DNA of 64,000 bases. Source: Alentia gelatinosa. Lineage: Eukaryota > Annelida > Polychaeta > Phyllodocida > Polynoidae. The translations under genes were made by a program, and so were the position numbers. The stretch covers positions 27,147,626 through 27,211,625 of the forward strand of contig OX465589.1 in assembly GCA_950022655.1 (NCBI GenBank). Reading direction: 5' to 3'. The notes beneath the pieces were generated by a model that saw only the letters and a list, made by a program, of their open reading frames with translations, was not told the origin of the DNA and searched no databases. Positions 23,180 to 35,223 of the stretch are shown one piece after another (the stretch's first letter is position 1; each line of letters begins with the position of its first letter).

Positions 23180-23420
23180 GTGGAATTGCATGACTGTCAA
23201 CCAGCGAAGCAGCAGTATCAAAGTGTTTGATGGAGACCTGGGTGCGGCTGAGGGTGTGGGCGACAATGTTCTGCACTCCGGTGATGTGTGTGAACACGAG
23301 GTCCACCTCAAGGTGTGCCTGCACCATCCAGGCTTACCGAGCACACTAGGCTAGGACAGAGTTCCGAGTCCGACCGGAGGTTCGGGTCTGGACAGAGCTG
23401 AGGTTATCACAGAAAGCCTC
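23180..23420 (-). pseudogene. DIRS-like retrotransposon, RNase H C-terminal fragment
   Basis: Minus-strand reading gives LEVDLVFTHITGVQNIVAHT followed by LSR. This is the end of the RNase H domain of DIRS/Ty3-type polymerases, where a THI-GV-N-VAD-LSR block is expected; here the usual aspartate of VAD is replaced by histidine. No upstream RT is present on this strand: the sequence is bounded by repeat I3 on one side and a type A MITE on the other. Confidence 0.6.
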
Positions 23421-23424
23421 TAAC

Positions 23425-23742
23425 GATTATCGTAAAACTGGATGAGGTTTAATCTTGGCCACCGTATGCCACGACTGGAGTTTGGCAAAGTGACTTCATG
23501 AGGCGAAGCCGAGTGAAGTTCGGAGCCAAAACACCAGGAGTGGAATGCGGTGGCCAAGATTAAAACGAATCAGGTTTTGATTTCATCCTACCCTATCTCC
23601 TCGATTTTGGAATATTACGTGATAACAATGCTGTATGCCACTAGTGGCATATAAAACTCTGTATGCCAGTCAGCGTGGCTTACGGAAACCCAATGTTAAG
23701 CCTATGGGATTTTATATTAGGGGTAGGATAAATCCCCTGCTC
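23425..23742 (-). repeat. Repeat I3 (reverse orientation)
   Basis: Hairpin part first (arms GTTTAATCTTGGCCACCGTA and the inverse, centre CTTCATGAGGCGAAGCCGAG), then the TIR segment ending TATTAGGGGTAGGATAAAT. Mirror orientation to I1 and I2. Contains a second small palindrome GTATGCCACTAGTGGCATA. Confidence 0.75.
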
Positions 23743-24397
23743 CCGGTCTCCGAGGAACGTGTGAAGTGTGGATATGGTGTTCAGGGCCTCAAGTTCAAAG
23801 ATACAGACTACCGAGTCCTCGATTGGGCAGGCCTAGCTGGTGTATGCCAGGCGACCATCGGTCCCGGCCACCCCGCGGGACGGCGTCCAATGTCAGGCAC
23901 TTGGTTGGAGGCCCTCAAGGAGTGAGTCTATGGCCATTCCGGTCCTCAGCGAACTCGAGGAACCATCACAGGTCCTGACGCATATAATTTTTTATTACAT
24001 ACCAAATACGGAGTCTCCATAGGAAATGTATAGAGCACCTGGAATCGGCTACCGAGAGATTCTGACATGTCAGAATCTCCTGCAGGAGATTCCGGGAAAA
24101 AAAGTCCCATCCATACTTAGGTCAAATCATCATGTATTTCATAATAAGGTTTTTGAATGTTCATTCAATATTAATTATTTATAATCGGTCATAATAATCT
24201 CGTTTACCATCAGAAATCACAGTCATAACATGCTTTGAATGCTAAAATCATGGTGAAATGGCGAACTACATTTTTGGTGTAAGTCTACACCCAATTACTG
24301 CCATGCTTGACAGTACTGTGGTGTCTGGGACTAAATGTCTTACAGAAACATCTTTATTGCAATTGATTTGTAGTAATCATGTAGGTGGGTAATAAAT
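23743..24397. other. No recognised feature
   Basis: Contains a short palindrome, GAGATTCTGACATGTCAGAATCTC-like, near 24057. No gene supported. Confidence 0.45.
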
Positions 24398-24544
24398 ACA
24401 ATAACAACTGGTTTTGTATACAAGTGACCGTAATCTCCTCGTAGTTGACGATGTAATCGCTAATCGCTCGGATATTACTATGCGTCAACTACTCGGAGAT
24501 TACGTACGATCACTCGTACACAAAACCAGTCATTATTGTGTATA
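24398..24544. mobile_element. Hairpin element H2 (about 147 bp)
   Basis: Outer arms ATAACAACTGGTTTTGTATA and TACACAAAACCAGTCATTAT, inner arms GTAATCTCCTCGTAGTTGAC and inverse, centre CGCTAATCGCTCGG. Almost the whole element is one long stem. Confidence 0.75.
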
Positions 24545-25689
24545 GATACCAGACATTTATAGAGAACCAGGACATAGACCATAGGGCCTCGGGTAACTTG
24601 CTGGGGCCAGTGACCAGGGCAGAGCTTAGGCTCGTGGTAGGCACAAGGGGCCTGCGGGGAGCAGCGGAGCCGAAGGAGCCCGAGAGTGTGCCGGGTGGTG
24701 AGGCATAGAGGGGACCCTCCATCCCCATGTTTGGAGGGCGGACCAGTGAGGGGGTGGGGATGGGGGGAAGCCAGCCTGTGGTGACATGTGAGGTTCTCCC
24801 TTCCCCGTCCTGGTGAGCGGGGCGCCCGAGACGAGATAGCGAGACCAGTGTGAGGCAACACATGGGGTGAACGCCTCTGGGCTTCCATTTTTAGAGGGTC
24901 CTTTTTTTAAATTGCTTTCCCCGGGGCATTTGCCGAGGCAATTGAGACTGGAATTCTTAGAGTTGAGTCGCAGGGCCCCAGGGGGAGAAACAGAGTGGAG
25001 AGCCTTATGGGCCAGGAGTTAGTGATACCTGGTTTGCAGGTGAGTTCATAGACACAAAGGGGAACTTAAACACAGATAGACAGGCATACGGTTCAAATGT
25101 AGAGGTGAGCCAAGTTCCGGGTGTCTCGGCTGAAGGACAGCAATTTGGAGTGTAGGTAGGGGAGACGGGTAGAGACATGAGAGGCCCTGTGGTGTGTCTA
25201 GTTACTGACCTTTGCCCGGTCCCGGGTTGGGTGTTGTGGTGTAACAAGCGATGTCACCAGGCAGATGACTGTTGGCTGGGACCAGACAAAGGAAACGCAT
25301 AGGGAGTTGGTATAAAGAAGAAGGGGTGGCAGTGAAACTCACAGTTTTTGGTCTGCAGGGGGCGAAATGTTGCATTGAGGGCAAGTTGCCTCAAGGCTAT
25401 AGCCGATCAGAGCGAGTTTTTCAGGTAGAGAGTGCACCCCCAAGGTGGGCGCCTGACACCACATGGTGGTGAATGATGCAGTCAAGCAGGAGCAGACATC
25501 CGTTTTACCGAGTATTTCCTGGTAAGCCAATTCACTCCAGACTCCCTTTGCATGGCCCGAGTTGTTTTCACGACATATATGTAGTTGTTTCTTGCCATTT
25601 TTAATGTTTTTAGGCAGAATATATATTCGGGTAAACCCACGTCAGGTCGGAGTCACAGGGTTTTCTTTTCTTGTTGATACCCCAGGATG
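24545..25689. other. GC-rich block without a recognised gene
   Basis: GC-rich compared with the flanks. A 136-codon minus-strand frame (24478-24888) is Pro/Arg/His-rich, as expected from chance translation of GC-rich DNA, and has no motif. GCCGAGGCAATTG near 24930 also occurs near 11030. Confidence 0.4.
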
Positions 25690-25830
25690 AAGTAGCCGAA
25701 GACAGAGTGTGGAGTGGGATGGTCACGTGGTCGGCCTCACGTGACCGGATCCATGTGAGGTGGCGGCTGTAGGGACCGTCTCCTGTTCAAACATTACCAT
25801 CAACTCTTCTGGTTTGCCCTAATTTTTTAT
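25690..25830 (+). repeat. Repeat T3
   Basis: Third T copy: GGTCACGTGGTCGGCCTCAC then GTGACCGGATCCA, and CATTACCATCAACTCTTCTG with TTTGCCCTAAT. Followed by a T-rich run. Confidence 0.7.
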
Positions 25831-27161
25831 TATTTTTTTTTATTTTATTGAGTCGGTTCGCCTACTTACATTGTAGCGGTCTTCCACCTTCCCATGTTAC
25901 AAAGAAATAGGAGAAGAAAAATTCACAAAATTATATTGACGTATACCCCAAGTATTATATATGTAATTACGACATATAACAATATCGCATGATAGAGTTA
26001 GTTTTGCAACACATGGCGGCACATATTATGAATCAATAAGTATCAATGAATATATAATACAATATTCATATATAGTAGAGTAATAGTAGTGGTATTGTCT
26101 ATACAGTTCCATAGGCAGGTGGCATAATGATCACAATATAGATTAACTACAATAAATTGGATGTGTCCAAAAGTCACCTGTTACCCTTGAAACTAGGCAC
26201 ATCTAATACAATATTCCCTGCCTGAAAATTTTGACCATCGGAAGTGTTTTATAGACAGTTGCGTCTCTATTAGTGGTCATTGAAAAAAGTAACCGACTGG
26301 GAGATAGTTTTGGGGATCGTCGTTGCAATGCGTTTCATAGAAAACATCAATATAGCAACTCATAGCAAAACCTTTGCTAACAAGGCATATTATCATTACT
26401 TCTGGTAATTTGCTACTGCACAACCTGAAGTTGTTATAGATAGTCATTTTGTTCTTTTAATAACTGGTCGTCAGTTAAATAGATAATTTGCATCTATAAG
26501 TACATATTTCGCCATCCAGAGGAATGTATTTTTCAAATATCTAGATGCTGTTCAAGATATCGAGTGGTGATCTATCACTATACTGAGTAGTAATGTATTA
26601 GCGCATGCCTGTTTTTGCTTGGATTGGGCCAGACCTCGACAAATACTTGAACATTAGGTGGGAGCCATTTTGGATTTCGTGGTCATCTTGATGGATTGAG
26701 CACATACACGTCATAATTGGGTAAATGACCTTCAGAATCAAGCATTTCAAAACCTCCAAGTTACATATTCAAGAGATGAATTATAGGCAAAATAAGCCAT
26801 TTTCCCGCAATTTTTTGTTTGTTTTGTTTTTGTTTTTAAGTTTTAAAATAAAAGGTGACTTCCTTATGCGCAAATGTTGGGCTGAGGAAGTTCTTTCGGT
26901 AATTTCCCTTGATCATCCCAACATTATCCAACAATGAAAGCTTTTCTTGTAATTTGCTCTCCGTCAGAATTTAGTTTGACTGAACTTGAATATGAATAGC
27001 AGCCTCTAGTGCTAAACATCTGTCAAAAGTGTCATACACATGTATATGTTTTTAATTTCATCCAACCGTTGCATTGCCACAATTCCACAGAAGCCAGCTG
27101 GGATGTGATTATTTCAAATCAGCTAGAAATTTCACACACGAGCCAATATCAGCTTGAAGGG
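25831..27161. other. No recognised feature
   Basis: Strongly AT-rich, with a T-rich low-complexity run near 26810-26845. No gene motif. Confidence 0.45.
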
Positions 27162-27608
27162 GGGCATCCACCAACTACGACAAGGCTAGGACAATGACTT
27201 TCCGACAAGGTCCACGACAAGCCTATGATTGGAAAACGTGTCGTAGCCTTGTCGTGGTTAGTGGACCCTAGTTCCTGACAAGAGTCTATGACAAGGCCAT
27301 GACAGGCTGCGACTGGAAGCTTGTAGGGGGACTGTCGGGGGCCTTCCGACAAGGCTACAACAATATCGAACATGTTCGATTTTTGCTACGACTGGACCTT
27401 TGTCTCGGAGTGTTGTGGTTTCCTCGATATCACTGTCGTAGTGTATCGGAACCATGGGCGCCTTTTTTACGGCAACCAACAACGTCTATGAAACGCCCCG
27501 ACACCACTGTGCCGACACTCCTCTTCTCACGACAAGGCTGCGACAAGGCGCCGATAGGAACTTTCTTGTCTGCTCTTGTCGTAGCCTTGTCATGGTTGGT
27601 GGATGCCC
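27162..27608. mobile_element. Element L (about 447 bp)
   Basis: Ends GGGCATCCACCAACTACGAC and the inverse of GGGCATCCACCAACCATGAC. The interior repeats the word CGACAAGGCTACGAC in both orientations; centre CGAACATGTTCGA. No coding capacity beyond repeat-driven frames. Confidence 0.8.
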
Positions 27609-27848
27609 GCCTTTAGCATCAAACTATCGCCAAAGACTTAACAAGACATCCCTTTTTTTAAAACTTCACACATACCTCGTCTGCTACGTCGATGTGACTC
27701 AGGTCTAAAACCAAGTTAAAACTGCCCTCTAACTGCTGTCCCATCATACGTTTCTGCCTTATCTCATCGGTTCCTGGAAACACCCGAGGTATATTCAACA
27801 AAACAAATTAGATGTTCAACACATGTGAATATAATAGAATATATCAAA

Positions 27849-28068
27849 GTGGATTCCACATGGTGGGATTTATATACCTCACAGGGTTCAAAATCTCATG
27901 AGATTCTGTTGATTTTAAATGTCACCAACAATTTCAGGGGGAAAATATCTCAGGGAAATAGAATGCTACAATTTGGACAAAGAGATTGTGTTCGATTACA
28001 GAATCTCAGCAGGATTTTTCTCAGAAAAAACCCTGTGAGGTACATGAATCCCATCGTGTGAATTCCGC
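27849..28068 (+). mobile_element. Repeat C2
   Basis: Copy of C1 with ends GTGGGATTTATATACCTCAC and CCTGTGAGGTACATGAATCC. The plus-strand frame through it mirrors that of C1 and is not a gene. Confidence 0.85.
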
Positions 28069-29411
28069 TTAATTATAAAGAGCAGGACAAGACAGTAATC
28101 CATAATGAATAGCGTCACGAGGCGTTTACACCAGGCGGCTGGTTATCGTTTAAGAAATAGTTTTCAGGTGGTCCTCGGTTACCCAATATTTGCCGAAATG
28201 GTCGTGGCGCTATATACTTCCATGGAACGAAAGGCCACTGTTTCAGGGGCTGGCCCCTTGACCAACAAGTGTCCTCAAGTGTTCACACTAGACGAGTTAT
28301 CATACTGCTTTGAAATAGTTGCCGGCATCAAATCATCTGCATAATTGCCAGGTGGTGTAATTTTGCTTAATATGACGTAATATGACGTAGTCGTCACTTC
28401 TGATAGATACATCGTGACATTCAGTACAAAGGTCGTCACTTCTTTCAGAAGATGATTTTTAGCGCTTTACTGTTGAAGGTAGTCAGTTGGTGTGAAATTC
28501 AAGAATCCTTACCTGGAATCCTCTCGTGTAAACGCTGGGTGAGGCGCATCACTATGAAGCCTTATCCAACACTTCAAGAAACATTTACCTATGTTTCTGA
28601 GCTAGGTATTTGCACGTGAGATTTTCCGTTGTGTTAATTTTGTCGTAGTTCATTTATAAACAGTTAAATAGTGTTATGTCATGGGACAATCTTTGCCGAT
28701 GGATGAACCACTTAGCATATAGTAATATGGAACCTGTCAATTAATGTTCGTGTCATTTCAGATCATCCAAACGTAATTTCCTTGTGACTAACACCAAGAA
28801 TGTTTTTATAAGGATACTTTATAGACAGGTCCTCATATATTTCCCAAATAATTTAACATCGTGACATTCAGTACGAAAGTATGCTTGTGAGTCTTCCTTG
28901 ACATAATTGTATCTATCTTTTTTCTCTTTGCTAAACACTAATTGCAGATTGTTCTGTTAATAACTTTATATTTAAAGGCCTGTAACGTTGTTTCACTAGA
29001 ATCTTTACGAGGTGACAAGGTTACATAATCTAGAAAGAATTCCACCCCCAGCCTGGACGTGAAGGCAGATGTTCAGCTACTCTGATATTCAGTATTTCAT
29101 ATGATTTTTTGCTGTTAACATTTAAAATATCGATGGGATCTTCTGCAGGAATAATAAATAAAATATCCTCCCCATTGGAAGCTATTTCAGTTACTTATAT
29201 TAGTCTCTCCTACAGTAAAACTGAGCACATTGTGAAAGGTTCCAGAAAAGGGAGACGAGCATATACCTGGAGTTAAGTTGTTCATGAGGCATCAATACCT
29301 CATTAATAGAAAGGTCATTCATGAATGGTTGATTAAGTTGATGGAGACCTAATTTTCCCATGTGATAACCTGTGGAAGAATGAACCTCATCTTACAGAGA
29401 TGATCGTTAGA
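28069..29411. other. No recognised feature
   Basis: A 79-codon frame (28105-28344) has no motif I recognise. Otherwise AT-rich with nothing to report. Confidence 0.4.
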
Positions 29412-30040
29412 CCAGGAACCCACCAACACCGAGACACGCCGACGCGCACCGATACAAAATGACCATATCGTAGCGTATCGGTGCGCGTCGGTTAGCGTGG
29501 GTGTGCGTCGTAACGTGTTTGGGAGGGTGCATGAAAAGGTTGCCATGGTCCCGATACACCCCGATATAGCTCATGACGCAACCAGCGTAATTAATAATAT
29601 TTCCTTCATAATTCTAGAAATAATGCATATTTATGACTGATATTTTACCTGTAATTACAAAACAATAGTTAAAATGATTGATTTGAAACCCTTACCCTCT
29701 ATTATATTTCACCAATTCTGCGGAGGAGCATGACCACTATATATTTTAGGTATTCTGATAATTTTATAATTTTCTGTAGATTATTTCATTTGATTTCCCG
29801 TTGAAAGCATCGCCGATACACACCAACGCGCTACGACAATCGATACATGATCGATAGTCGTAGACCCTCTACGATATGGGTTTTTTATTGTAGCGCATCG
29901 GTGCGCATCGGTGTGCGTCGGTGCGCGCTGGTAGCGTTATAGCAGAAACCTGACCAACTGCCCCGATACGCGCTACGATATGGATTTTGTATTGGGAGGT
30001 CAATATCGGCGCGCGTCGGTTCGCATCGGGAGCACGGTGG
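29412..30040. mobile_element. Element N (K/L/M-like, two CG-word blocks)
   Basis: Two blocks (29412-29575 and 29812-30040) made of words such as CGGTGCGCGTCGG and CCGATAC in both orientations, separated by ordinary AT-rich sequence. The second block has CGATACATGATCGATAGTCG next to GTAGACCCTCTACGAT, the same core layout as elements L and M. End motifs are weaker: CCCACCAACACCGA at the left, ACGGTGGAC at the right. Confidence 0.55.
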
Positions 30041-33000
30041 ACACTTACTACGTTGCTAGAACGTATTTGTGTTTACTGGGACGCAGATGTGACAAATGTT
30101 TATTTCAGGGATGATTCTCAAGGCGGACTATGCAGACAAAAGATAACTTTCTCTAGAGCGTTCTTCTCTAAAATATCCAAAGATCGATTCGCAGTTTATA
30201 CGATGAGACTCTTGACAATGTCCAATATGGATTACATTTAATGACGGAAGTATGAGCTTTGGCCCACAGAGGAGGTCCTTGGGGATTTATTTAGATAATG
30301 GGCATTGCAGAAATGTCCCAGGAGTGGTGTGGCGGCCAATTTAAAATTGGCTATTACAGAGCACTATACCGCTTTCCAGAATGGCCATTACCAAATAAAA
30401 TTACTATATACCTATTGGCGAATGTCTAATTTTTACTGACCAGGAGGACAAATTCCGTTCTTCTGCGCTTGACTAAATGATATTCAAACGTCCCTTCGTA
30501 CCACGTGGCCACTGCCATACTATCATTTTACTATTTAGTAAATTATAGAATGGCATTCTTTATGATTTCTAGGCATGCAGTAATAAGAAGACACAGTTCA
30601 TCGATATTTCGTTGAGGTAAGTATATCAAAACATCTTTGAACAGATCACATTCAGTCACACTAACTATGTCCCTATACATCACTCACCTCAAATGTACTC
30701 AATATGTACATAAACACAGAGATTCATTCATAACCTATATAGAGCAGCCATCTTGGTTTCAGCCGAAATTGACGTAAATCAAAGACTCTGTTTGCCTAAA
30801 TGTTATATCACAACCACACAAATGACACAAGACTTATATAATGTGATCTGCTGTGTTTTGGGAGATTAGATCTTATTATCAAATAATGTTGGCTCCTCCT
30901 ATTGATAAGAAATAAGCAGTTTATTAGAAGTAGTTTAAAATGGTTATCAATCATCTTTGCAGCGACATATCTGATTTTATTTTACACAGGGACATAATGA
31001 CTAAGTCAAGGTGTAGGATTTTGGCGGCACCAAATTTGAAATAATCAATTTTTAAAATGTTATTCTAAAATAACATTCAAAAAATCTGGCGTTTCCTTCA
31101 TTCATTAAATGCACAACCGTATGCTAAATCTTCCCTATGTATACGATCATGGGTGATTTATAGATGAATTAAACAAAATGTGTTTGTTGCTGCATGGAAG
31201 AACGAATACCTTGGTGCATTGTTGTCGTTTTAAATGCTTATTTCAAATTGGAAAATGATTATATTAGACATTTCGTAGGCAAATCAGTAATCGAATGCAA
31301 TTTAGATTCAGTTTTTGTGTATGCCATGGCAACAACTAAAGATACATGCATGACAACTTTTCCTGTCAGCATGAAATCCCCAAGCACATCTTTGAAGCAT
31401 TTATCCATAACATACTGACTGTTACCATTTCATATGATGGTATATAACAATGGGTATGATTATAAGGTATATCATACTTTGGTTTCGACGAAATGATTCT
31501 TAGCGAAAGTGGTTCCCAGCCTGTTTTAAAGTTTGAATCTCCTGGCAACAATTCAGTCGTCTCTAATGAGCCGAGCAAACTGCGTCACAACACCGGCGGC
31601 GAACAAGGAGAAGTAATGGCCCTAAGAAGACCCTGCCATTCACCTGAGTCGCGAAATGATTACCGGGGAAAGAAATATCGCAGATGTTCTCGCCATTTCA
31701 TGAAAACCTTCACTCTGCAGCCAGACTTGACCCAATGACAAAACTGAGAGTGAGGGAAATTTTTGAAAGCAATTATTTTCACTGAGTGTTCAACTTTGTG
31801 TTTTGTCAGCAATTACCATCAAATATTGGAGGTTTGTTGTTGATAAAAGAAAAATCACAATACTCAGGAGAGAAGGATTTGGAGTGACTAAATGGTGGTC
31901 AAATTTATGGGATATCATTTTGGGAGCCATGGATACAGAAATCCATTGAAGTATTGGAGGCAAATACACAACAATGTTGAAATAGTCAACCGCGTTTTGT
32001 AAGAAAGGGCAAAGTATATTGCGGAGATTTAGTAGGATTTTATAATTTACTGTTATTCAGAATAATATGGTCGGTGAATGATATCGTCATATTTCAATTG
32101 GGATATGAATACCCTCTATAGAATTGAACTATATTTCTAAAATCTAGTCTTCCCATGACTCTGCATAGAATGTGGGTTATTCGTTGCTGCACTCTAGCAT
32201 TGCGATAGCCTGGACATTTATACGGCCTATCTTTCTTTTTAAACAAATAAAGACACACTATCAGCACATCGAAAATGTTTACACCTACATATCCAAATCC
32301 ATCCAGATTTGTTTACTACCCCAACCTTATTTAATTCAATGTTCGTTATTCATCCATTTACTTACTTCACAAGAGTCGTAAATGAGGCATTCATCGGAAA
32401 GTTGATTCAATGAGACCGAAACAACAGATTTAAACAAGTCTTCGAAGTCACTGCATTAAGAGTTCCATTTGGTTACTCCGATTAATTGATATTACATTAA
32501 AGTTGCAGGAGTTCACGTAAGGTGTTACAAGCTACTGCATCAGCGCTAGATGCCAGGCAGGGGAGGAAAGGAGGGAGTTCTCTCAGCGGTAGTTGGATTA
32601 GTGCTGCATTGATTACCTCTATATGCCGGTGAGGGAGAGAGAGAAGGTTTCCTAACGACTGCTAGTCTGATTGGTATTGCCATTCTCCAAATGCACACGT
32701 TGTCGTTCCACAATAGTATGACGGAAATATCTTAACAATTATATTCTTTGTTGGCGGACAGTTTATTTGGCCTTTCATGATACATTTAGATATCCTCCAC
32801 GTGATGATTGTGTATCATGAGGTTTCTATATTGAATAAAAATCTTGATACATTATACAAGCATATGGAGATATAGTTAGTTTGTTCTATTTTATCATTTT
32901 ATTATGGTCTCAATACAAAAATGCACGTTCTCGGCAGGCGTTCTTCCGCCCGGGCCCTCGTCGTTAAACATGATACCAAGTTCAGTACCTTGGCTTAGAG

Positions 33001-33386
33001 TAGAGTACCGCTCCACGGTAGCTGTTTTGGTTGATCAGTCAAGATCTTAGATATTATGCAACCATTATGCATGAGAAAAATCTGATGAGAAGAAATGGAA
33101 GTGAGGTGATCTTACATAATACTTGTTGATTACTCAGCTGGGCTGGTACAATCCTGACAATATTCAAGAGATGATTTGGCACCATACACAGATGGAAGGT
33201 CTCACTAACAAGATATGGTTAACACTTGGAAAGAGAGGCTGGGTAATAGTTGTAACGCAAACTACCTAATATTCTAAGAGTATACAATAGCTGTAACAAA
33301 TGGCATGTAGACACAACGTCAAGAGGGCGTGTTGTTGTAACACAAGCGGCACATAGTCGTCAGACAGATGTAACACAAGCTGGCTG
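30041..33386. other. Longest stretch with nothing recognised (3.3 kb)
   Basis: AT-rich, no motif-bearing frame. A small palindrome AATGTTATTCTAAAATAACATT is near 31058-31079. A short GC-rich patch near 32930-32965 has no identified role. Confidence 0.45.
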
Positions 33387-33945
33387 CTACGTGGAACAAT
33401 TAGGGTAGGACCTTTGGGTAACATATGGATTCGGATACTCGTTGTATGGAACCAGAGGCTCTACACCCCAAGCTATGCAGACATCAATGAAATGGTCCCC
33501 TTGGTGTTTTACACCTGTGAGTAGATATGCTAAGGGGTAACTGCAAAGCTGTCTGTAAGCTCGTTCTAGGTCACATTTCCATACGAAACTGCCTTCCCCT
33601 GCCGCCTGTATCTCTTTAATCATGTCTAGCATTGTCGGTAATTTGTATTGAAAACTCTCCTCTTCATAAACATTTTTCTTCATTTCATCATTAACTGACT
33701 GCCCATGGGGAAACGAGAAATCAATAATGATTCTCCTCTCTCCTTTTTGTTTTTGAGCGCGGGAAATCGCGCTTATATACGTCATCTAGATAGAGGTTAG
33801 AATGCTCACACAGGGTTTCAGCTTACTGCAAAGAATCTAACGCTTCACTATCAATGTCCCAACTATAAAAGTCTAGTAAAAGGATCAGGTGCCCAGTATC
33901 CCTGTATCCCGTATCCCTGCATCACTACTGACTTGGTTCCTTAAA
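33387..33945 (-). pseudogene. DIRS-like retrotransposon RT fragment
   Basis: A minus-strand frame of 132 codons (33387-33785) carries RRIIIDFSFPHGQSVND, then KLPTMLDMIKEIQAAGEGSF and KCDLERAYRQL, whose aspartate is the first catalytic residue of RT, then LLTGVKHQGDHFIDVCIAWG. After IAWG the frame departs from the family (an L-RSA-CQR block is expected) so a frameshift is likely there. Upstream on the minus strand (33786-33945), SWDIDSEALDSLQ and CEHSNLYLDDVYKRDFPRSK continue in a different frame. That upstream stretch is also present at 53044-53246. Downstream catalytic box, RNase H and recombinase are missing. Confidence 0.8.
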
Positions 33946-34049
33946 ATAGAACTTTCATGGCTGAGTGACCATGGGAATGTGTGTGCATTGTGGTGTAGCA
34001 AATCAACAGAAATCAGATATCAACGGACTAAGATAATTGTGCCAAATAT

Positions 34050-34472
34050 ATGAATGTTCCAGATGATACCCTATTTCAAGATGTCAAAAGAACTCTTAGA
34101 AGTAGAAGGAAAACAGATGACAAATATGTTAGTAAGAGGATTACCAAGGGCACTAGTACTCCAAATGAAGTACCTTCAAGCAAAACAAACTTGAGTGCAT
34201 CAAGCGCTAAGGGGCTATCAAAGAGCAAACTGAGTGGCATAGCTGACCTATTAGCAAGAGAAGTAGGGCATTTGACCAAGACCCTAAATGACAAATTCAG
34301 TCACAACCAAGACAAGTTGAATGTGATCTATGGTATGCTAGACCAGGCACAAGTCAAAATCAAAAACGTTAGCCAGAAAATGACAAACATCTCAAAAGAA
34401 ATATACCAAAGTATTGATCTTCTCTTACTTTTATTCTATGATATTTTGGTATACCGCGCTCTTCCATTATGA
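34050..34472 (+). CDS. Unassigned 140-residue Lys/Ser-rich ORF
   Basis: The longest open frame in the window, starting MNVPDDTLFQDVKRTLRSRR. I do not recognise the product. Its first half is basic and Ser/Thr-rich; residues of about 75-120 (DLLAREVGHLTKTLNDKF and on to KIKNVSQKMTNISKEI) have heptad-like spacing of hydrophobics and could form a coiled coil; the last 20 residues are hydrophobic. That makeup is seen in nucleic-acid-binding ORF1/gag-like proteins of retroelements, but also by chance. It lies about 100 bases from the DIRS RT fragment, on the opposite strand, so the two are not one unit. It could equally be a terminal exon or noise; no splice evidence was found. Confidence 0.3.
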   Translation: MNVPDDTLFQDVKRTLRSRRKTDDKYVSKRITKGTSTPNEVPSSKTNLSASSAKGLSKSKLSGIADLLAREVGHLTKTLNDKFSHNQDKLNVIYGMLDQAQVKIKNVSQKMTNISKEIYQSIDLLLLLFYDILVYRALPL

Positions 34473-35223
34473 ATGGAAATAATGTATGCTCCTAGTTTTT
34501 AGGATGTGCCATCAATGGGTGTACCTGTAACCACAGTTCAAACAGTTGTTCTAGAAAAAGGGCCTGTGATGCATGTCATTCACACTCCTTCTCCATATAT
34601 ATGAATCTAATCATATCATCTTCATACTCTCTAGCTGACTTATGATTTACCTTAGTGCTAAGTGGAATGTAGTTAGCTGTATACGCTATTGGCCAACCAT
34701 ATCTATTTTACATAACCCACAATCTCTTTAGTATCATAGTCTTTGATGACCTGAAGAAGCTGATGAAATATCCGTGAAACGTCGTGTCAGCACTTGATAC
34801 CAATATTCACCATAATATATGTACCACTTGGTTCAATAAAAACTACTATAAAAAAACATCACATGGCCGGGGGGTATTACAACCCTGGCACCTCTGTAAT
34901 TTTGTACGCATACGTTGTGTTTTTAACCTATTTATATCTTTCCATTACCTCATTTGCTGCCTGTTCTGCCAATCTTGTTGGTTGTGGCCATTTTACAATA
35001 ATAAATGAGGCATATTATTCTGCCGTTATACCTTGTTTGGTTTCATTACCGTCTTCATTAGTACCTGTTCGGGATTGTATGTTCATCTCTTTGTGTGCCT
35101 TAGTTTCCTTACCATACTTTGTGTCTTAGTTGGTTTTCTCATGTACCTGTCTGGCAGCGTTACTGCTGACCTCATGCGTCTGTCTGTCTTTGTATGTGTG
35201 AGTGAATGGCGGGGACATACACC
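34473..35223. other. No recognised gene; possible retroelement 3' end
   Basis: Near 34750-34855 is GAAGAAGCTGATGAAATATC then CGTGAAACGTCGTG, followed by AATAAAAAC and an A-rich end. Such a GAAACG tail is common near the 3' ends of several retroelement classes. The overlapping hydrophobic frames at 34784-35356 have no motif I can name. Confidence 0.3.

Noticed and set aside
24478..24888. 136-codon minus-strand frame
   Set aside because: Pro/Arg/His-rich translation of GC-rich DNA with a second long frame over the same bases; no motif.
34757..34790. CTGATGA followed by GAAAC, reminiscent of a hammerhead ribozyme core
   Set aside because: The bases between (AATATCCGT) do not form a stem II and no matching stem III strand with a cleavage triplet was found upstream.
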